In this document: in pieces, positions 42,820 to 51,416 of the stretch
Position numbering within the stretch: the stretch's first letter is position 1
How the letters are laid out: the number at the start of each line of letters is the position of its first letter
Assembly: GCA_036493735.1 (NCBI GenBank)
Contig: DASXPH010000091.1
Coordinates: 1-64,000, forward strand
Reading direction: 5' to 3'
Origin: AG2 sp036493735
Lineage (GTDB): Bacteria > Gemmatimonadota > Gemmatimonadetes > Gemmatimonadales > Gemmatimonadaceae
Length of the DNA stretch: 64,000 bases
Translations under genes and position numbers: made by a program
The notes under the pieces: generated by a model
Databases searched by the model: none
The model's input: only the letters and a program-made list of their open reading frames with translations
What the model was told of the DNA's origin: nothing

Positions 42820-44859
42820 ATGCAACGTCATCTTCGCTTTCCGCTTGCAGCGGCCGCGACCGCATTGCTCGCTGCGTCCGCATCCGCACAGCAACAACAA
42901 GCCGCGCCTGTTCGCGCGCTCGGTGTCGATACGAACTTCGACCGCGCTGTTCGTCCGCAGGACGACTTCTTCCGCTTCGTGAACGGCAGCTGGCTCGAGC
43001 ATACGCAGATCCCGGCCGACGCGTCGAGTTGGGGCGCCTTCAACCAGCTCACGGAAAAGAGCCGCGTCGCCATTCATCAGATCGTCGAGGATGCCGCGAA
43101 GTCGAATGCGCCTGCTGGCTCCGAGCAGCGCAAGATCGGCGACCTGTACGCTTCCTATATGGATTCGGCGCGCGTCGAGCAGCTCGGCATCAAACCGCTC
43201 CAGCCGACGCTCGCCGAAGTCGCCGCGGTGAAATCGACGAAGGAGCTACCCGCGGAATTCGCCAAGCTCGGGCAGATCGGACTCGCGAATCCATTCGGCG
43301 TGCGCGTTGGCCAGGACCCGAAGCTGTCGTCAGTCAACACCGTGCTGATCAGTCAATCGGGTCTCGGCATGCCCGACCGCGATTACTACCTGCGCACGGA
43401 TGAGAAGACGCTGGCGACCAAGGCGGCCTACCAGAAGTACATCGAGACGCTGTTCACGCTTGCTCATCAACCCGATCCGGCCGGCGCTGCGTCGCGCATC
43501 GTCGCGCTCGAGACAGAGATCGCGACGCCGCAGTGGGACCGCGCCAAGAGCCGCAACCGCGACCTGTCGTATAACAAGTTCTCACGCGCGCAGCTCGAGG
43601 CGGCGACACCGGCGTATGATTGGAATGCGTATCTGACGGCGGCAGGCCTCGCCAAGGCGACGGATGTCATCGTCAATCAGCCTGATTACGTGAAGGCGAT
43701 GAACGACATAATCGCCAAGACCCCGGCGTCAACCTGGCGCGAGTACATCACGTTCAAGCTCCTCGACGACTATGCCGATGTGCTCCCAGCCGCATTCCAG
43801 AATGCGCGCTTCGAGTTCCGCAACAAGACGCTGAGCGGCCAGCAGGAGATGAGCCCACGCTGGAAGCGTGCGGTCGGCGTCGTCGAGGGCGCGATGGGCG
43901 AGGCCGGGGGCAAGCTGTACGTTCAGCAATATTTCAAGCCCGAGGCGAAGGCCCGCATGGACGCGCTGGTGAAGAACATCCTGGCGGCGTACAAGGTGGG
44001 CATCGATAGCCTCGATTGGATGTCGCCCGAGACCAAGCGGCAGGCCCAGGACAAGCTTGCCCACTTCACGGTAAAGATCGGGTATCCCGACAAGTGGCGC
44101 GACTACTCGAAGCTCGCCATCGAGCGCGATGACCTGTTCGGCAACGTCATGCGCACGGCACGCTTTCGCTATGCCGACATGGCGAGTCAGCTCGGCCATC
44201 CCGTCGATCGCTCGCGCTGGGGCATGACGCCGCAGACCGTCAACGCGTATTACAACTCTGTCAACAACGAGATCGTCTTCCCAGCCGCGATCCTGCAACC
44301 GCCCTTCTTCAACGTCGACGCCGACGACGCGACGAACTACGGCGCGATCGGGGCGGTGATCGGTCACGAGATTGGGCACGGCTTCGACGATCAGGGCAGC
44401 AAATCCGACGGCTCCGGCAACCTTCGCAACTGGTGGACGGCCGCCGACGCGCAGAAGTTCCAGGGACGCACGCAGAAGCTCGGCGCGGAGTACGCGGCAC
44501 TCGACGAGATCGACGGCCTGCACATCAACCCGGGGCTGACGATGGGCGAGAACATCGGCGACAACAGCGGTCTCGCGCAGGCGTACCGCGCCTACAAGAT
44601 CTCGCTGCATGGCAAGGAGGCGCCGGTGATCGACGGCTTCACGGGCGATCAGCGTTTCTTCCTCGGCTACGCGCAGATCTGGCGCACCAAGTTCCGCGAC
44701 GCCGCGCTGCGCAACCAACTGCTGACGAACCCGCACTCGCCAGGTCCGGCGCGTGCCTTCGTCCCACTCACGAACAACGACGCCTTCATGAAGGCGTTCA
44801 ACGTCCAACCGGGTGACAAGATGTACCGGGCGCCCGACGAGCGCGTGAAGATCTGGTAA
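42820..44859 (+). CDS. M13 family (neprilysin-like) metallopeptidase
   Basis: 679 residues from ATG 42820, which begins a signal peptide (FPLAAAATALLAASASAQQ). N-terminal M13 domain at about 45-420 (RPQDDFFRFVNGSWLE). Catalytic part: NAYYNSVNNEIVFPAAIL, the zinc motif VIGHEIGHGFDDQG near residue 510, and GENIGDNSGLAQAY with the third ligand. It ends in a PGDKMYRAPDERVKIW motif, close to the family's C-terminal CxxW region. A periplasmic oligopeptidase. A hairpin terminator follows at 44886. Confidence 0.96.
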   Translation: MQRHLRFPLAAAATALLAASASAQQQQAAPVRALGVDTNFDRAVRPQDDFFRFVNGSWLEHTQIPADASSWGAFNQLTEKSRVAIHQIVEDAAKSNAPAGSEQRKIGDLYASYMDSARVEQLGIKPLQPTLAEVAAVKSTKELPAEFAKLGQIGLANPFGVRVGQDPKLSSVNTVLISQSGLGMPDRDYYLRTDEKTLATKAAYQKYIETLFTLAHQPDPAGAASRIVALETEIATPQWDRAKSRNRDLSYNKFSRAQLEAATPAYDWNAYLTAAGLAKATDVIVNQPDYVKAMNDIIAKTPASTWREYITFKLLDDYADVLPAAFQNARFEFRNKTLSGQQEMSPRWKRAVGVVEGAMGEAGGKLYVQQYFKPEAKARMDALVKNILAAYKVGIDSLDWMSPETKRQAQDKLAHFTVKIGYPDKWRDYSKLAIERDDLFGNVMRTARFRYADMASQLGHPVDRSRWGMTPQTVNAYYNSVNNEIVFPAAILQPPFFNVDADDATNYGAIGAVIGHEIGHGFDDQGSKSDGSGNLRNWWTAADAQKFQGRTQKLGAEYAALDEIDGLHINPGLTMGENIGDNSGLAQAYRAYKISLHGKEAPVIDGFTGDQRFFLGYAQIWRTKFRDAALRNQLLTNPHSPGPARAFVPLTNNDAFMKAFNVQPGDKMYRAPDERVKIW

Positions 44860-44885
44860 ACGCGTACTGAACGCGGGATCGAGCG

Positions 44886-44935
44886 AATGACAGAAGCCTC
44901 GCAATGCCCTTGAGCAAAGCGAGGCTTCTGTCATT
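44886..44935 (+). terminator. 17-bp perfect hairpin downstream of the M13 gene
   Basis: AATGACAGAAGCCTCGC (44886-44902) and its exact reverse complement (44919-44935) enclose a 16-base loop. No U-run follows, so the fold may protect the 3' end rather than terminate. The loop-side TTGAGCAAAGCGAGG and the ends TGTCATT/AATGACA match the dispersed 'TGTCATTCCGAGCGAAGCGAGG' repeat type. Confidence 0.7.
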
Positions 44936-44989
44936 GCGAATACTCAAAGCGACGATGACCCGATCGGGCTTGCATGCGGCCTGCTGCGG

Positions 44990-45147
44990 TTACACTGGTA
45001 ACGGCAGGATCGACCCATCGGGGACGCGCACGAGATCGCCCTCATTGTATTTCGTCGCGACTAACCACTTCCCATGGGGTGACCAATTCACCACGGTGAG
45101 ATCTTCCGGCGGTCGCAAAACGGTCCGCTCGCGTGCACATTGGGTAG
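44990..45147 (-). pseudogene. C-terminal fragment of a PD40/WD40-like propeller protein
   Basis: On the minus strand an open frame without a start reads ...RERTVLRPPEDLTVVNWSP, HGKWLVATKYNEGDLVRV, PDGSILPLPV and stops at 44990-44992. The block NWSPHGKWLVA is a PD40/TolB propeller repeat. The reading frame has no credible start because the kinase gene begins at 45148 in the opposite direction. It is best read as the remnant of a propeller or kinase-propeller gene whose 5' part was lost. Confidence 0.55.
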
Positions 45148-47445
45148 GTGACCGCCGAGCTCCGCGACCACCTCCAGACAGCCCTCACTGGCGCTTACGT
45201 CGTCGAGCGCGAGCTCGCCGGTGGTGGGATGAGTCGCGTCTTCGTCGCCGAGGAGCGCGCGCTCGGCCGACGCGTCGTCGTCAAAGTCCTCTCGCCTGAC
45301 CTCGCCGCGGGTGTCAACGTCGAACGCTTTCGACGCGAGATCCAGCTCACCGCGCGCCTGCAGCACCCGCACATCGTGCCGATTCTGAGCGCGGGTGAGA
45401 TGGACGGGCTGCCTTTTTACACCATGCCCTTCGTCGAGGGAGAGTCATTGCGTGTCCGGCTCGTGCGCGCGGGCGCGATGCCTGTCGCCGACGTCGTGAG
45501 CATCCTCCGCGACGTCGCCCGCGCGCTCGACTTCGCTCACGCCCAGGGAGTCATCCACCGCGACATCAAACCGGACAACATCCTCCTCGCCGGTGAGAGC
45601 GCGACCGTCAGCGACTTCGGGATCGCGAAGGCGATCGCCGCGTCGCGGGTCGGTGACGAGGACGCGCTCACGCAGCTCGGGATCGCCCTCGGCACGCCGC
45701 AATACATGGCGCCGGAACAGATCGCCGCCGATCCCGACATCGACCACCGGGCCGATCTCTACTCGTTAGGTTGCGTGGCGTACGAGATGCTCGCCGGCGA
45801 GACGCCATTTGCTGGTCTGGCACCCGCGGCGCTCTTCAAGGCACACCTGCTCGAGCAGCCGGTGCGCATTACCGCCAAGCGTGCGGATGTCCCGGAGGCG
45901 CTCGACGTCGTGGTCTCGCGATGTCTGGCGAAGGATCCGGCGTTGCGGCCGCCCTCGGCGCGCGAGATCCTCGCTGTCCTCGACGGCGCATCAGCAAGAG
46001 GGGGCGCATCGATGCCGTCGGCGGCCGCGGTACGCGAGGCGCTGACGATTGTCGTCCTGCCATTCACCAATCTCGATGCGGATGCGCAAGGTGAGCATTT
46101 CGTCGACGGGCTCACCGACGAGGTGATCACCGACCTGTCCATGCTCAAGATGCTCCGTGTCACATCGCGGCAATCGGCGATGCGGCTCAAAGGCAGCGAC
46201 AAGGACGTGCGCACGATCGCACGCGAGCTCGGCACGCGCTACGTCCTCACCGGGGGCGTGCGACGCGCGGGCACGAGCCTTCGCGTCACCGCGCAGCTCG
46301 TCGACGCGTCGTCCGACACCCAGATGTGGGCCGAGAAGTACAGCGGCACGCTCGACGACGTCTTCGATATTCAGGAGAAGCTCTCGCGGCACATCGTCGA
46401 AGCGCTGCGGCTCCGCCTGACGGCGGATGAGGATCGGCGGATGGCCGAGCGGCCGATGCGAGATGTGCGCGCCTACGAGTACTACCTCCTCGCGCGGCAG
46501 CAGATCTGGAGCTTCACCGGGCCTTCGCTCGAGCGCGCGCTGCAACTCATCCGACAGGCGCGGGATCTCGGCGGCGAGAGCGAGCTGCTCGTCGCCGCCG
46601 AGGGGCTCATCTACTGGCAGTACGTGAACGTCGGAGTCGTGCCGGTCGAGCAGTATGATGAGTATCTACGAAAAGCCGATGCCTGCGCGACGCGGCTCTT
46701 CGAGATGAACGCGCAGTCGGCGAAGGCGTTCAGCCTTCGTGGCTCGATTCGGATGCACCGCGCCGACCCGCGCGGCGCGATGGACGACTTCAAGCGCGCG
46801 CTCACACTCGATCGCAACGACCCGGAGGCGCTCCTCTGGCTCGGCTATGGCTACGGCATCGCCGGCCGCGTCGCGATGGCGCGCGCGTTGATGGAGCGCT
46901 TGCAGCAGGTGGATCCGTTGACGGCGATCACACAGACGATGTCCGGCATCGTCGCGATGTTCGACGGGGCGTACGAGGAAGCGTTGCGGTGGACGCAGCG
47001 CTCCGTGGATCTCGATCCGGCGAATCTCACGTCGCGGATGATGCACGCGCACGCGCTCGCGGCCAACGGTCGCGTCGACGACGCCAAGGGCATTCTATTC
47101 GCGATCGCGCGCGAGGAGCCGACGATGGCGTGGGCGCGAATGGCGTGCGCGATGCGCTTCGCGCTGAGCAGCGAGCATGAAGAGATGCTCACTGCGATCA
47201 CGCCGGATCTGCGCGACGCCGCCCAGTCAGACGAGATCTTCTCCTGGTGGCTGGCGGATTGTTATGCCCTGTCAGGGGAGCGCCAGGCTGCACTCGACTG
47301 CGTCGAGCGTATGATCGAGCTTGGCGTATTCAACTATCCGTTTCTCGCGCAGCACGAGCCATTTCTCAGGTCGTTGCACGGCGAGCCGCGATTTGTCGAG
47401 CTGTTGGAGCGGGCGCGGAAGCGGTGGGACGCGTTCGAGGCGTAG
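45148..47445 (+). CDS. Ser/Thr protein kinase with TolB-like and TPR regions
   Basis: 765 residues from a GTG start. Hanks-type kinase domain at about 15-280: G-loop LAGGGMSRVFVAEE, VVVKVLS Lys, HRDIKPDNILL, SDFGIAKA and GTPQYMAPEQ. A middle domain at about 290-435 (TIVVLPFTNLDADAQGEHF, GLTDEVITDLSML, YVLTGGVRRAGTSLRVTAQL) is the TolB-N-like/adenylate-cyclase-associated module that typically links such kinases to TPRs. TPR-like helices fill 470-750. No membrane helix is obvious. Such kinases are abundant in Gemmatimonadota and Acidobacteriota; targets unknown. Confidence 0.94.
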   Translation: MTAELRDHLQTALTGAYVVERELAGGGMSRVFVAEERALGRRVVVKVLSPDLAAGVNVERFRREIQLTARLQHPHIVPILSAGEMDGLPFYTMPFVEGESLRVRLVRAGAMPVADVVSILRDVARALDFAHAQGVIHRDIKPDNILLAGESATVSDFGIAKAIAASRVGDEDALTQLGIALGTPQYMAPEQIAADPDIDHRADLYSLGCVAYEMLAGETPFAGLAPAALFKAHLLEQPVRITAKRADVPEALDVVVSRCLAKDPALRPPSAREILAVLDGASARGGASMPSAAAVREALTIVVLPFTNLDADAQGEHFVDGLTDEVITDLSMLKMLRVTSRQSAMRLKGSDKDVRTIARELGTRYVLTGGVRRAGTSLRVTAQLVDASSDTQMWAEKYSGTLDDVFDIQEKLSRHIVEALRLRLTADEDRRMAERPMRDVRAYEYYLLARQQIWSFTGPSLERALQLIRQARDLGGESELLVAAEGLIYWQYVNVGVVPVEQYDEYLRKADACATRLFEMNAQSAKAFSLRGSIRMHRADPRGAMDDFKRALTLDRNDPEALLWLGYGYGIAGRVAMARALMERLQQVDPLTAITQTMSGIVAMFDGAYEEALRWTQRSVDLDPANLTSRMMHAHALAANGRVDDAKGILFAIAREEPTMAWARMACAMRFALSSEHEEMLTAITPDLRDAAQSDEIFSWWLADCYALSGERQAALDCVERMIELGVFNYPFLAQHEPFLRSLHGEPRFVELLERARKRWDAFEA

Positions 47446-47554
47446 CCTGCGTGATGCTGACGGCGCCGTTGATCACGCGAAAGCGGCGATTCGTCCCAAC
47501 TGCCTCGTACATGCCCCATCGCCGCGCGACTGTTGCGTTTGGTCCAATTTATGG

Positions 47555-48562
47555 ATGGAGCAAATGCTCAAAAGCGTCTCGAGGCTCCTGCTACTTGCAC
47601 TCGCCTTCGCCGTCCCTGTCGTTTCGGGGCAGACCGCGACCACGCCGCCGGTGCCGAGCACTGGCCGTCGCGTAAACGTCGGCGGCGGTCAGCACATTTA
47701 CCTGAATTGCACTGGCAGAGGATCGACGACGGTGATCCTCGAAGCGGGCGCCGGTGACTTCGCTGAGGTATGGTCCCTCGTCCAACCCAAGGTCGCTGAG
47801 CTCACGCGCGTGTGCAGCTACGACCGCGGCGGCTATGGCTGGAGCGATCCGGGGACGCGCCCGCGCAGCTACGCCCAGCTGGCGATCGAGCTCCGGACGG
47901 CGCTCGATCGCGCCGGTGAGAAGCCGCCGTACGTCCTCGTCGGCCAATCTTACGGTGGACTTGTCGTGCGTGGTTTCGCCAGGCGCTACCCGCACGACGT
48001 GAAAGGCATGGTGCTCGTCGACGCGGTGCACGAGGACCAGCAGATCGTCTGGGGCGGCGAAGCGCATCGTCTGCGGGACGCCGCACGCGGCCGCACCGCG
48101 CCGGCACCGCGCATAGCGTTGGACACGGAGTTCCTCCGCATGGCCCGCGACAGCAGCGTGATGAGTTTAGGAGACACTCTACCACCGCCCCTCGACCGTC
48201 TTCCTCCGGAGGTGCAGCGTCTGTGGAAGTGGGGCGCGAGTCAGCCGCTCTATCACATGGCGTGGGCGGCGGAGATGGACTGGTCACCGGAGGAGCTCGC
48301 ACGGATGCACGCCGAGCGCGAGAGGAGTCGCGCTTCGTTGGGCAGCATACCGCTCGTGGTATTGGCGCGGACAAAGACCGCGGCCGCCGACACCCTGGAG
48401 CGAGAGCGTCAGGCTCTAATGGCCGATCTCGCGACGCTGTCGACGCGTGGCCGGCTGGAGTACGCGCCGGCGTCAGGCCACAACATTCATATCGAAGATG
48501 CGGAGCTCGTCGCGCGGGCGATTCGAGAATGCCTCACGATGCCAGCTAAAGTGGATCGTTGA
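47555..48562 (+). CDS. Secreted alpha/beta hydrolase
   Basis: About 335 residues from ATG 47555 (47564 is also possible), with signal peptide LLLLALAFAVPVVSGQ. The fold is clear: VILEAGAGDFAEVW (oxyanion), VCSYDRGGYGWSD, nucleophile Ser in YVLVGQSYGGLVVRGFA, and the C-terminal His in SGHNIHIEDAELV. The active-site acid is probably in the 200-260 region. Substrate unknown; resembles epoxide-hydrolase/lipase-like enzymes. It converges on the small lipoprotein gene, with which its 3' end overlaps by 17 bp. Confidence 0.88.
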   Translation: MEQMLKSVSRLLLLALAFAVPVVSGQTATTPPVPSTGRRVNVGGGQHIYLNCTGRGSTTVILEAGAGDFAEVWSLVQPKVAELTRVCSYDRGGYGWSDPGTRPRSYAQLAIELRTALDRAGEKPPYVLVGQSYGGLVVRGFARRYPHDVKGMVLVDAVHEDQQIVWGGEAHRLRDAARGRTAPAPRIALDTEFLRMARDSSVMSLGDTLPPPLDRLPPEVQRLWKWGASQPLYHMAWAAEMDWSPEELARMHAERERSRASLGSIPLVVLARTKTAAADTLERERQALMADLATLSTRGRLEYAPASGHNIHIEDAELVARAIRECLTMPAKVDR

Positions 48563-48980
48563 GGAAACGGAGGAGGGAGAATGACTGCGGCCTTCCACCG
48601 CGAATGAGTGTCCCGTCGATGCGGTCGGGCGTGGTGAGCACACCGTCGAACTGCGCGGTGTCGGGCTTCAGCTGAGGGAAGGCCACATTTGGCGTGTACA
48701 CGATCCGCAGGTGCACCGAGTCGCTGTGCGCCGTCCCGAGGAGGTCGAGCATGCCGTATGGACCTGCCTCTCCCGCGAACGATCCCTGGCCGGTGATGAC
48801 GTCGGCGGAGTCGCGGAGCCCGAACGAGAACGCATCGCCAGGATGGACCTGAGTGCCGAAATCCTCGCCCCACAATCCATTGAGATCCGCGGGCGTCCCG
48901 TGGCGCGGGCTCAATGCTTCCGAGCATGCGCCAAGCGCGCACCCGAAAATGCCGGCAATGAGTATCATGTAGCGTTTCAT
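48546..48980 (-). CDS. Hypothetical lipoprotein
   Basis: 144 residues: MKRYMILIAGIFGCALGAC gives a lipoprotein signal (lipobox LGAC). The mature part is beta-rich (DLNGLWGEDFGT, DSVHLRIVYTPNVAF, FDGVLTTPDRIDGTLI), suggesting a small beta barrel or sandwich like those found in secreted Gemmatimonadota proteins. No family recognised. Tail-to-tail overlap with the hydrolase gene. Confidence 0.65.
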   Translation of the reverse strand: MKRYMILIAGIFGCALGACSEALSPRHGTPADLNGLWGEDFGTQVHPGDAFSFGLRDSADVITGQGSFAGEAGPYGMLDLLGTAHSDSVHLRIVYTPNVAFPQLKPDTAQFDGVLTTPDRIDGTLIRGGRPQSFSLLRFLNDPL

Positions 48981-49039
48981 ACTCTGCTGAACCGAGCCCG
49001 GCCCGTGCCGGTCACGCAGTGATCTCGGTCAGCTGCCGG

Positions 49040-49282
49040 TCATTCTTTCTTTTTCAATTCACCCTGGTGCTCGGCGATGAATGCGCGGATCTGGTCCGCC
49101 ATGTCGAGCAGCTTGGTCCACTGCTCCTGATAGAGGGTAATGGGGAATCGCCCCAGGCCGTACACGGAGAGGCCACCTTTCTCGCTCACCTTGAGTGAGA
49201 CGCCGCGCTTTGCGCCCTGCTTCAGCGCCTCATTCTCGCGGCGGAGTCGTTCCAACTCGGCCTTCATATCTTCGTCAGACAT
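49040..49282 (-). CDS. Small conserved protein of unknown function
   Basis: 80 residues from ATG 49282. MSDEDMKAELERLRRENEAL is a leucine-zipper-like coiled coil; the rest, KRGVSLKVSEKGGLSVYGLG, RFPITLYQEQWTKLLDMADQ, IRAFIAEHQGEL, is a motif set I recall as conserved in many bacteria, without known function. The same frame stays open upstream to 49717 through the 21-bp repeat array, giving a possible 145-residue Thr/Ala heptad extension; I prefer the short form because homologues I remember are short. Confidence 0.75.
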   Translation of the reverse strand: MSDEDMKAELERLRRENEALKQGAKRGVSLKVSEKGGLSVYGLGRFPITLYQEQWTKLLDMADQIRAFIAEHQGELKKKE

Positions 49283-49361
49283 TTTCTTTGATTGAATGGT
49301 CCGCCCGAATTCTAATGAAGTCGGCTGAGAAGCTCCTACCATTTCCACGCCCGAGGTAGCG

Positions 49362-49802
49362 CACCTTTCGGTCGTCTCGTGTGAAGCTCCGGCGGTGTCG
49401 GATGTAGCGCCGGTCCTGCCATGTAAGGCGCCGGTCGCGTCGTCTGAAGCCAGGGTCTTGCCACGCGAGGCTCCGGCCGTGTGGCAGAATGCGTCGGTCG
49501 CCTGCCAACTGATCAGGGTGACCGCCACTCTTGCCGCGGTCGTGTCGTGAGTAGCGGCGGTCGGGTCGTGAGTAGCGGCGGTCGGGTCGTGAGTTGCGGC
49601 GGTCGGGTCGTGAGTAGCCGCGGTCGTGTCGTGAGTAGCCGCGGTCGTGTCGTGAGTTGCCGCGGTGCACTCGCTTGGAGCCTGCGTCGCCTCTGATATT
49701 GGCAGCGTCGCCGCCATAAGGGCTCGCGGCGCCTATGCTTTGGTCACGGACACCTGACGAGTTGCCACGGGCGCCTCATGATTTGGCAGGCGCCGATGCC
49801 TA
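49362..49802. repeat. 21-bp-periodic degenerate tandem array
   Basis: About 21 consecutive 21-bp units, aligned on a start such as 49551. Six central units (49536-49661) are nearly identical (GCGGTCG[T/G]GTCGTGAGT + 4 bases); outward from them on both sides the units keep GC at positions 4-5 and CGGTC at 8-12 but drift elsewhere. The 21-bp spacing equals two helical turns and seven codons. It fills most of the 622-bp gap (49283-49904) between the small conserved protein and the ABC ATPase; I see no other gene there. Confidence 0.9.
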
Positions 49803-49904
49803 ATCGGTCCCGGTGCGCGAGTTTTTGCCGCCGTCGGCTTCAGAGCTAAGAGTGCGGCACCGCGTGGCATTCCGCGCCGTTCGGGACTTTGAGCCTTTCC
49901 GACA

Positions 49905-51416
49905 TCATGAGATCGCCGCCGCGAGCACGCTCTCCGGCGTCCACGCGCTCGTGGGTCGGGTCTCCGAAAGGCGGCCGCGACGCATGACCGCCATCGAGTC
50001 GCAGAGGCCAAAGAGCTCTGGCAGTTCCGAGCTGACCATCAGTACCGATTTGCCTTCGTCGGCGGCGCGGGCAATGAGTTGATACACCTGCTCTTTGGCC
50101 GCGATGTCGATCCCTCGCGTCGGCTCGTCGAGCAGGAGGATCGTCGCATCCTGGTGCAACAGTCTGCCCAACGCGACCTTCTGTTGGTTGCCGCCCGAGA
50201 GAGTACGAACCGGCTGCTGCGGCGCGCGGGCACGAATGTGAAGGTCCTCCATCCAGAACTGCGAGCGCTCCCGTTGCCGGCGGAGATCGAGCCAACCCCA
50301 GCGCTTACGGTACGCCGAGAGCCGCGTCAACGTGAGATTGTCGGCGACGGAGAGGGGCAGAGCCAACCCCTCGCCTTTGCGATCTTCGCTCACGTAGCCG
50401 ATGCCCGAGGCAAGCCGCCGAGCGGCGCTGGCGTTATGCACTCGAGCAGCCTGGCCGCGCACGATAATGTCACCTGACCGTATCGGCGCGAGCCCGAACA
50501 GTGCTCGGATCAGCTCACTGCGGCCGGATCCGATCAATCCGGCGATGCCGAGGATCTCGCCACGTCGCAGATCGAAGCTGACGCCCTCGATCCCCGGTGC
50601 GGTGAGATCGCGAACGCTGAGCACGACCTCGCCGCTACGCGAAGCGGCACGGGATCGTGGCGGAAAGAGTCCGGAGACGGATCGGCCAACCATCTGCGCG
50701 ATGAGTCGCTCGTCGGTGACGCTCGTCAGGCGGCCGGTGTCGACGCTCTTCCCGTCGCGGAGCACGGTGTATCGATCCGCCACCTCGCGCACTTCCCGCA
50801 GAAAGTGGCTGATATAGACGATGCTCACACCCCGCGCGGCGAGACGACGCACGAGCGCGAAGACGCGCTCCGTGTCCTCGCGCTGGAAGCTGCTCGTCGG
50901 CTCGTCCATCAGCACGATGCGGGCGTTCGCCGCCAGGGCGCGACAGATCTCGACCACCTGGCGCAGCGCGAGCGAGAGGCGGCCGACGATCGCGTCAGGA
51001 CGGATCTCGGCGTGGCCGAATTCGTCGAGCAGTTCCGCGGCGCGTCGCCGTGATGCCGCGAGATCGACGCGACCAAAGCGCGACGGCTCGATGCCGAGCA
51101 GAATATTTTCGGCCACCGATAGATGTGGGCAGAGCGACAGCTCCTGATGGATGAGCGCGATGCCGCGTCGTCGGGCATCGAGTGGCGACGCGGGTGCGTA
51201 AGGCTCTCCGTCCAGCTGCATCTCGCCGCGCTCTGGTTGCACCGCGCCGGCGAGCACGTTCATGAGCGTACTCTTTCCGGCGCCGTTCTCGCCGATCAGC
51301 GCGTGCACTTCTCCCGCTCTCACGGCGAGGTCGACGCCGTCGAGCGCGACCGTTGCACCGAAGCGCTTTCCTATTCCATTGATGCGAAGCCGCGGCTGTT
51401 CAGGCGCGTCGCTCAT
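49905..51416 (-). CDS. Sugar ABC transporter ATP-binding protein (RbsA-like)
   Basis: 503 residues, two fused ATPase domains. Domain 1: GENGAGKSTLMNVLAGA Walker A near residue 45, a Q-loop in LIHQELSL, a degenerate signature LSLALRQVVEI and Walker B LMDEPTSS. Domain 2: divergent P-loop GLIGSGRSELIRALFG, signature LSGGNQQKVALGRLL, Walker B LLLDEPTRGID. This is the CUT2-class ATPase layout (RbsA, MglA). Its start overlaps the binding-protein stop by one base (TAATG, 51414-51418). Last gene of the fucose operon; energises uptake of L-fucose or a fucoside (inferred). Confidence 0.94.
   Translation of the reverse strand: MSDAPEQPRLRINGIGKRFGATVALDGVDLAVRAGEVHALIGENGAGKSTLMNVLAGAVQPERGEMQLDGEPYAPASPLDARRRGIALIHQELSLCPHLSVAENILLGIEPSRFGRVDLAASRRRAAELLDEFGHAEIRPDAIVGRLSLALRQVVEICRALAANARIVLMDEPTSSFQREDTERVFALVRRLAARGVSIVYISHFLREVREVADRYTVLRDGKSVDTGRLTSVTDERLIAQMVGRSVSGLFPPRSRAASRSGEVVLSVRDLTAPGIEGVSFDLRRGEILGIAGLIGSGRSELIRALFGLAPIRSGDIIVRGQAARVHNASAARRLASGIGYVSEDRKGEGLALPLSVADNLTLTRLSAYRKRWGWLDLRRQRERSQFWMEDLHIRARAPQQPVRTLSGGNQQKVALGRLLHQDATILLLDEPTRGIDIAAKEQVYQLIARAADEGKSVLMVSSELPELFGLCDSMAVMRRGRLSETRPTSAWTPESVLAAAIS

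Noticed and set aside
49362..49802. Possible CRISPR array
   Set aside because: The units are contiguous 21-mers with no spacers between them, and no cas gene is present.
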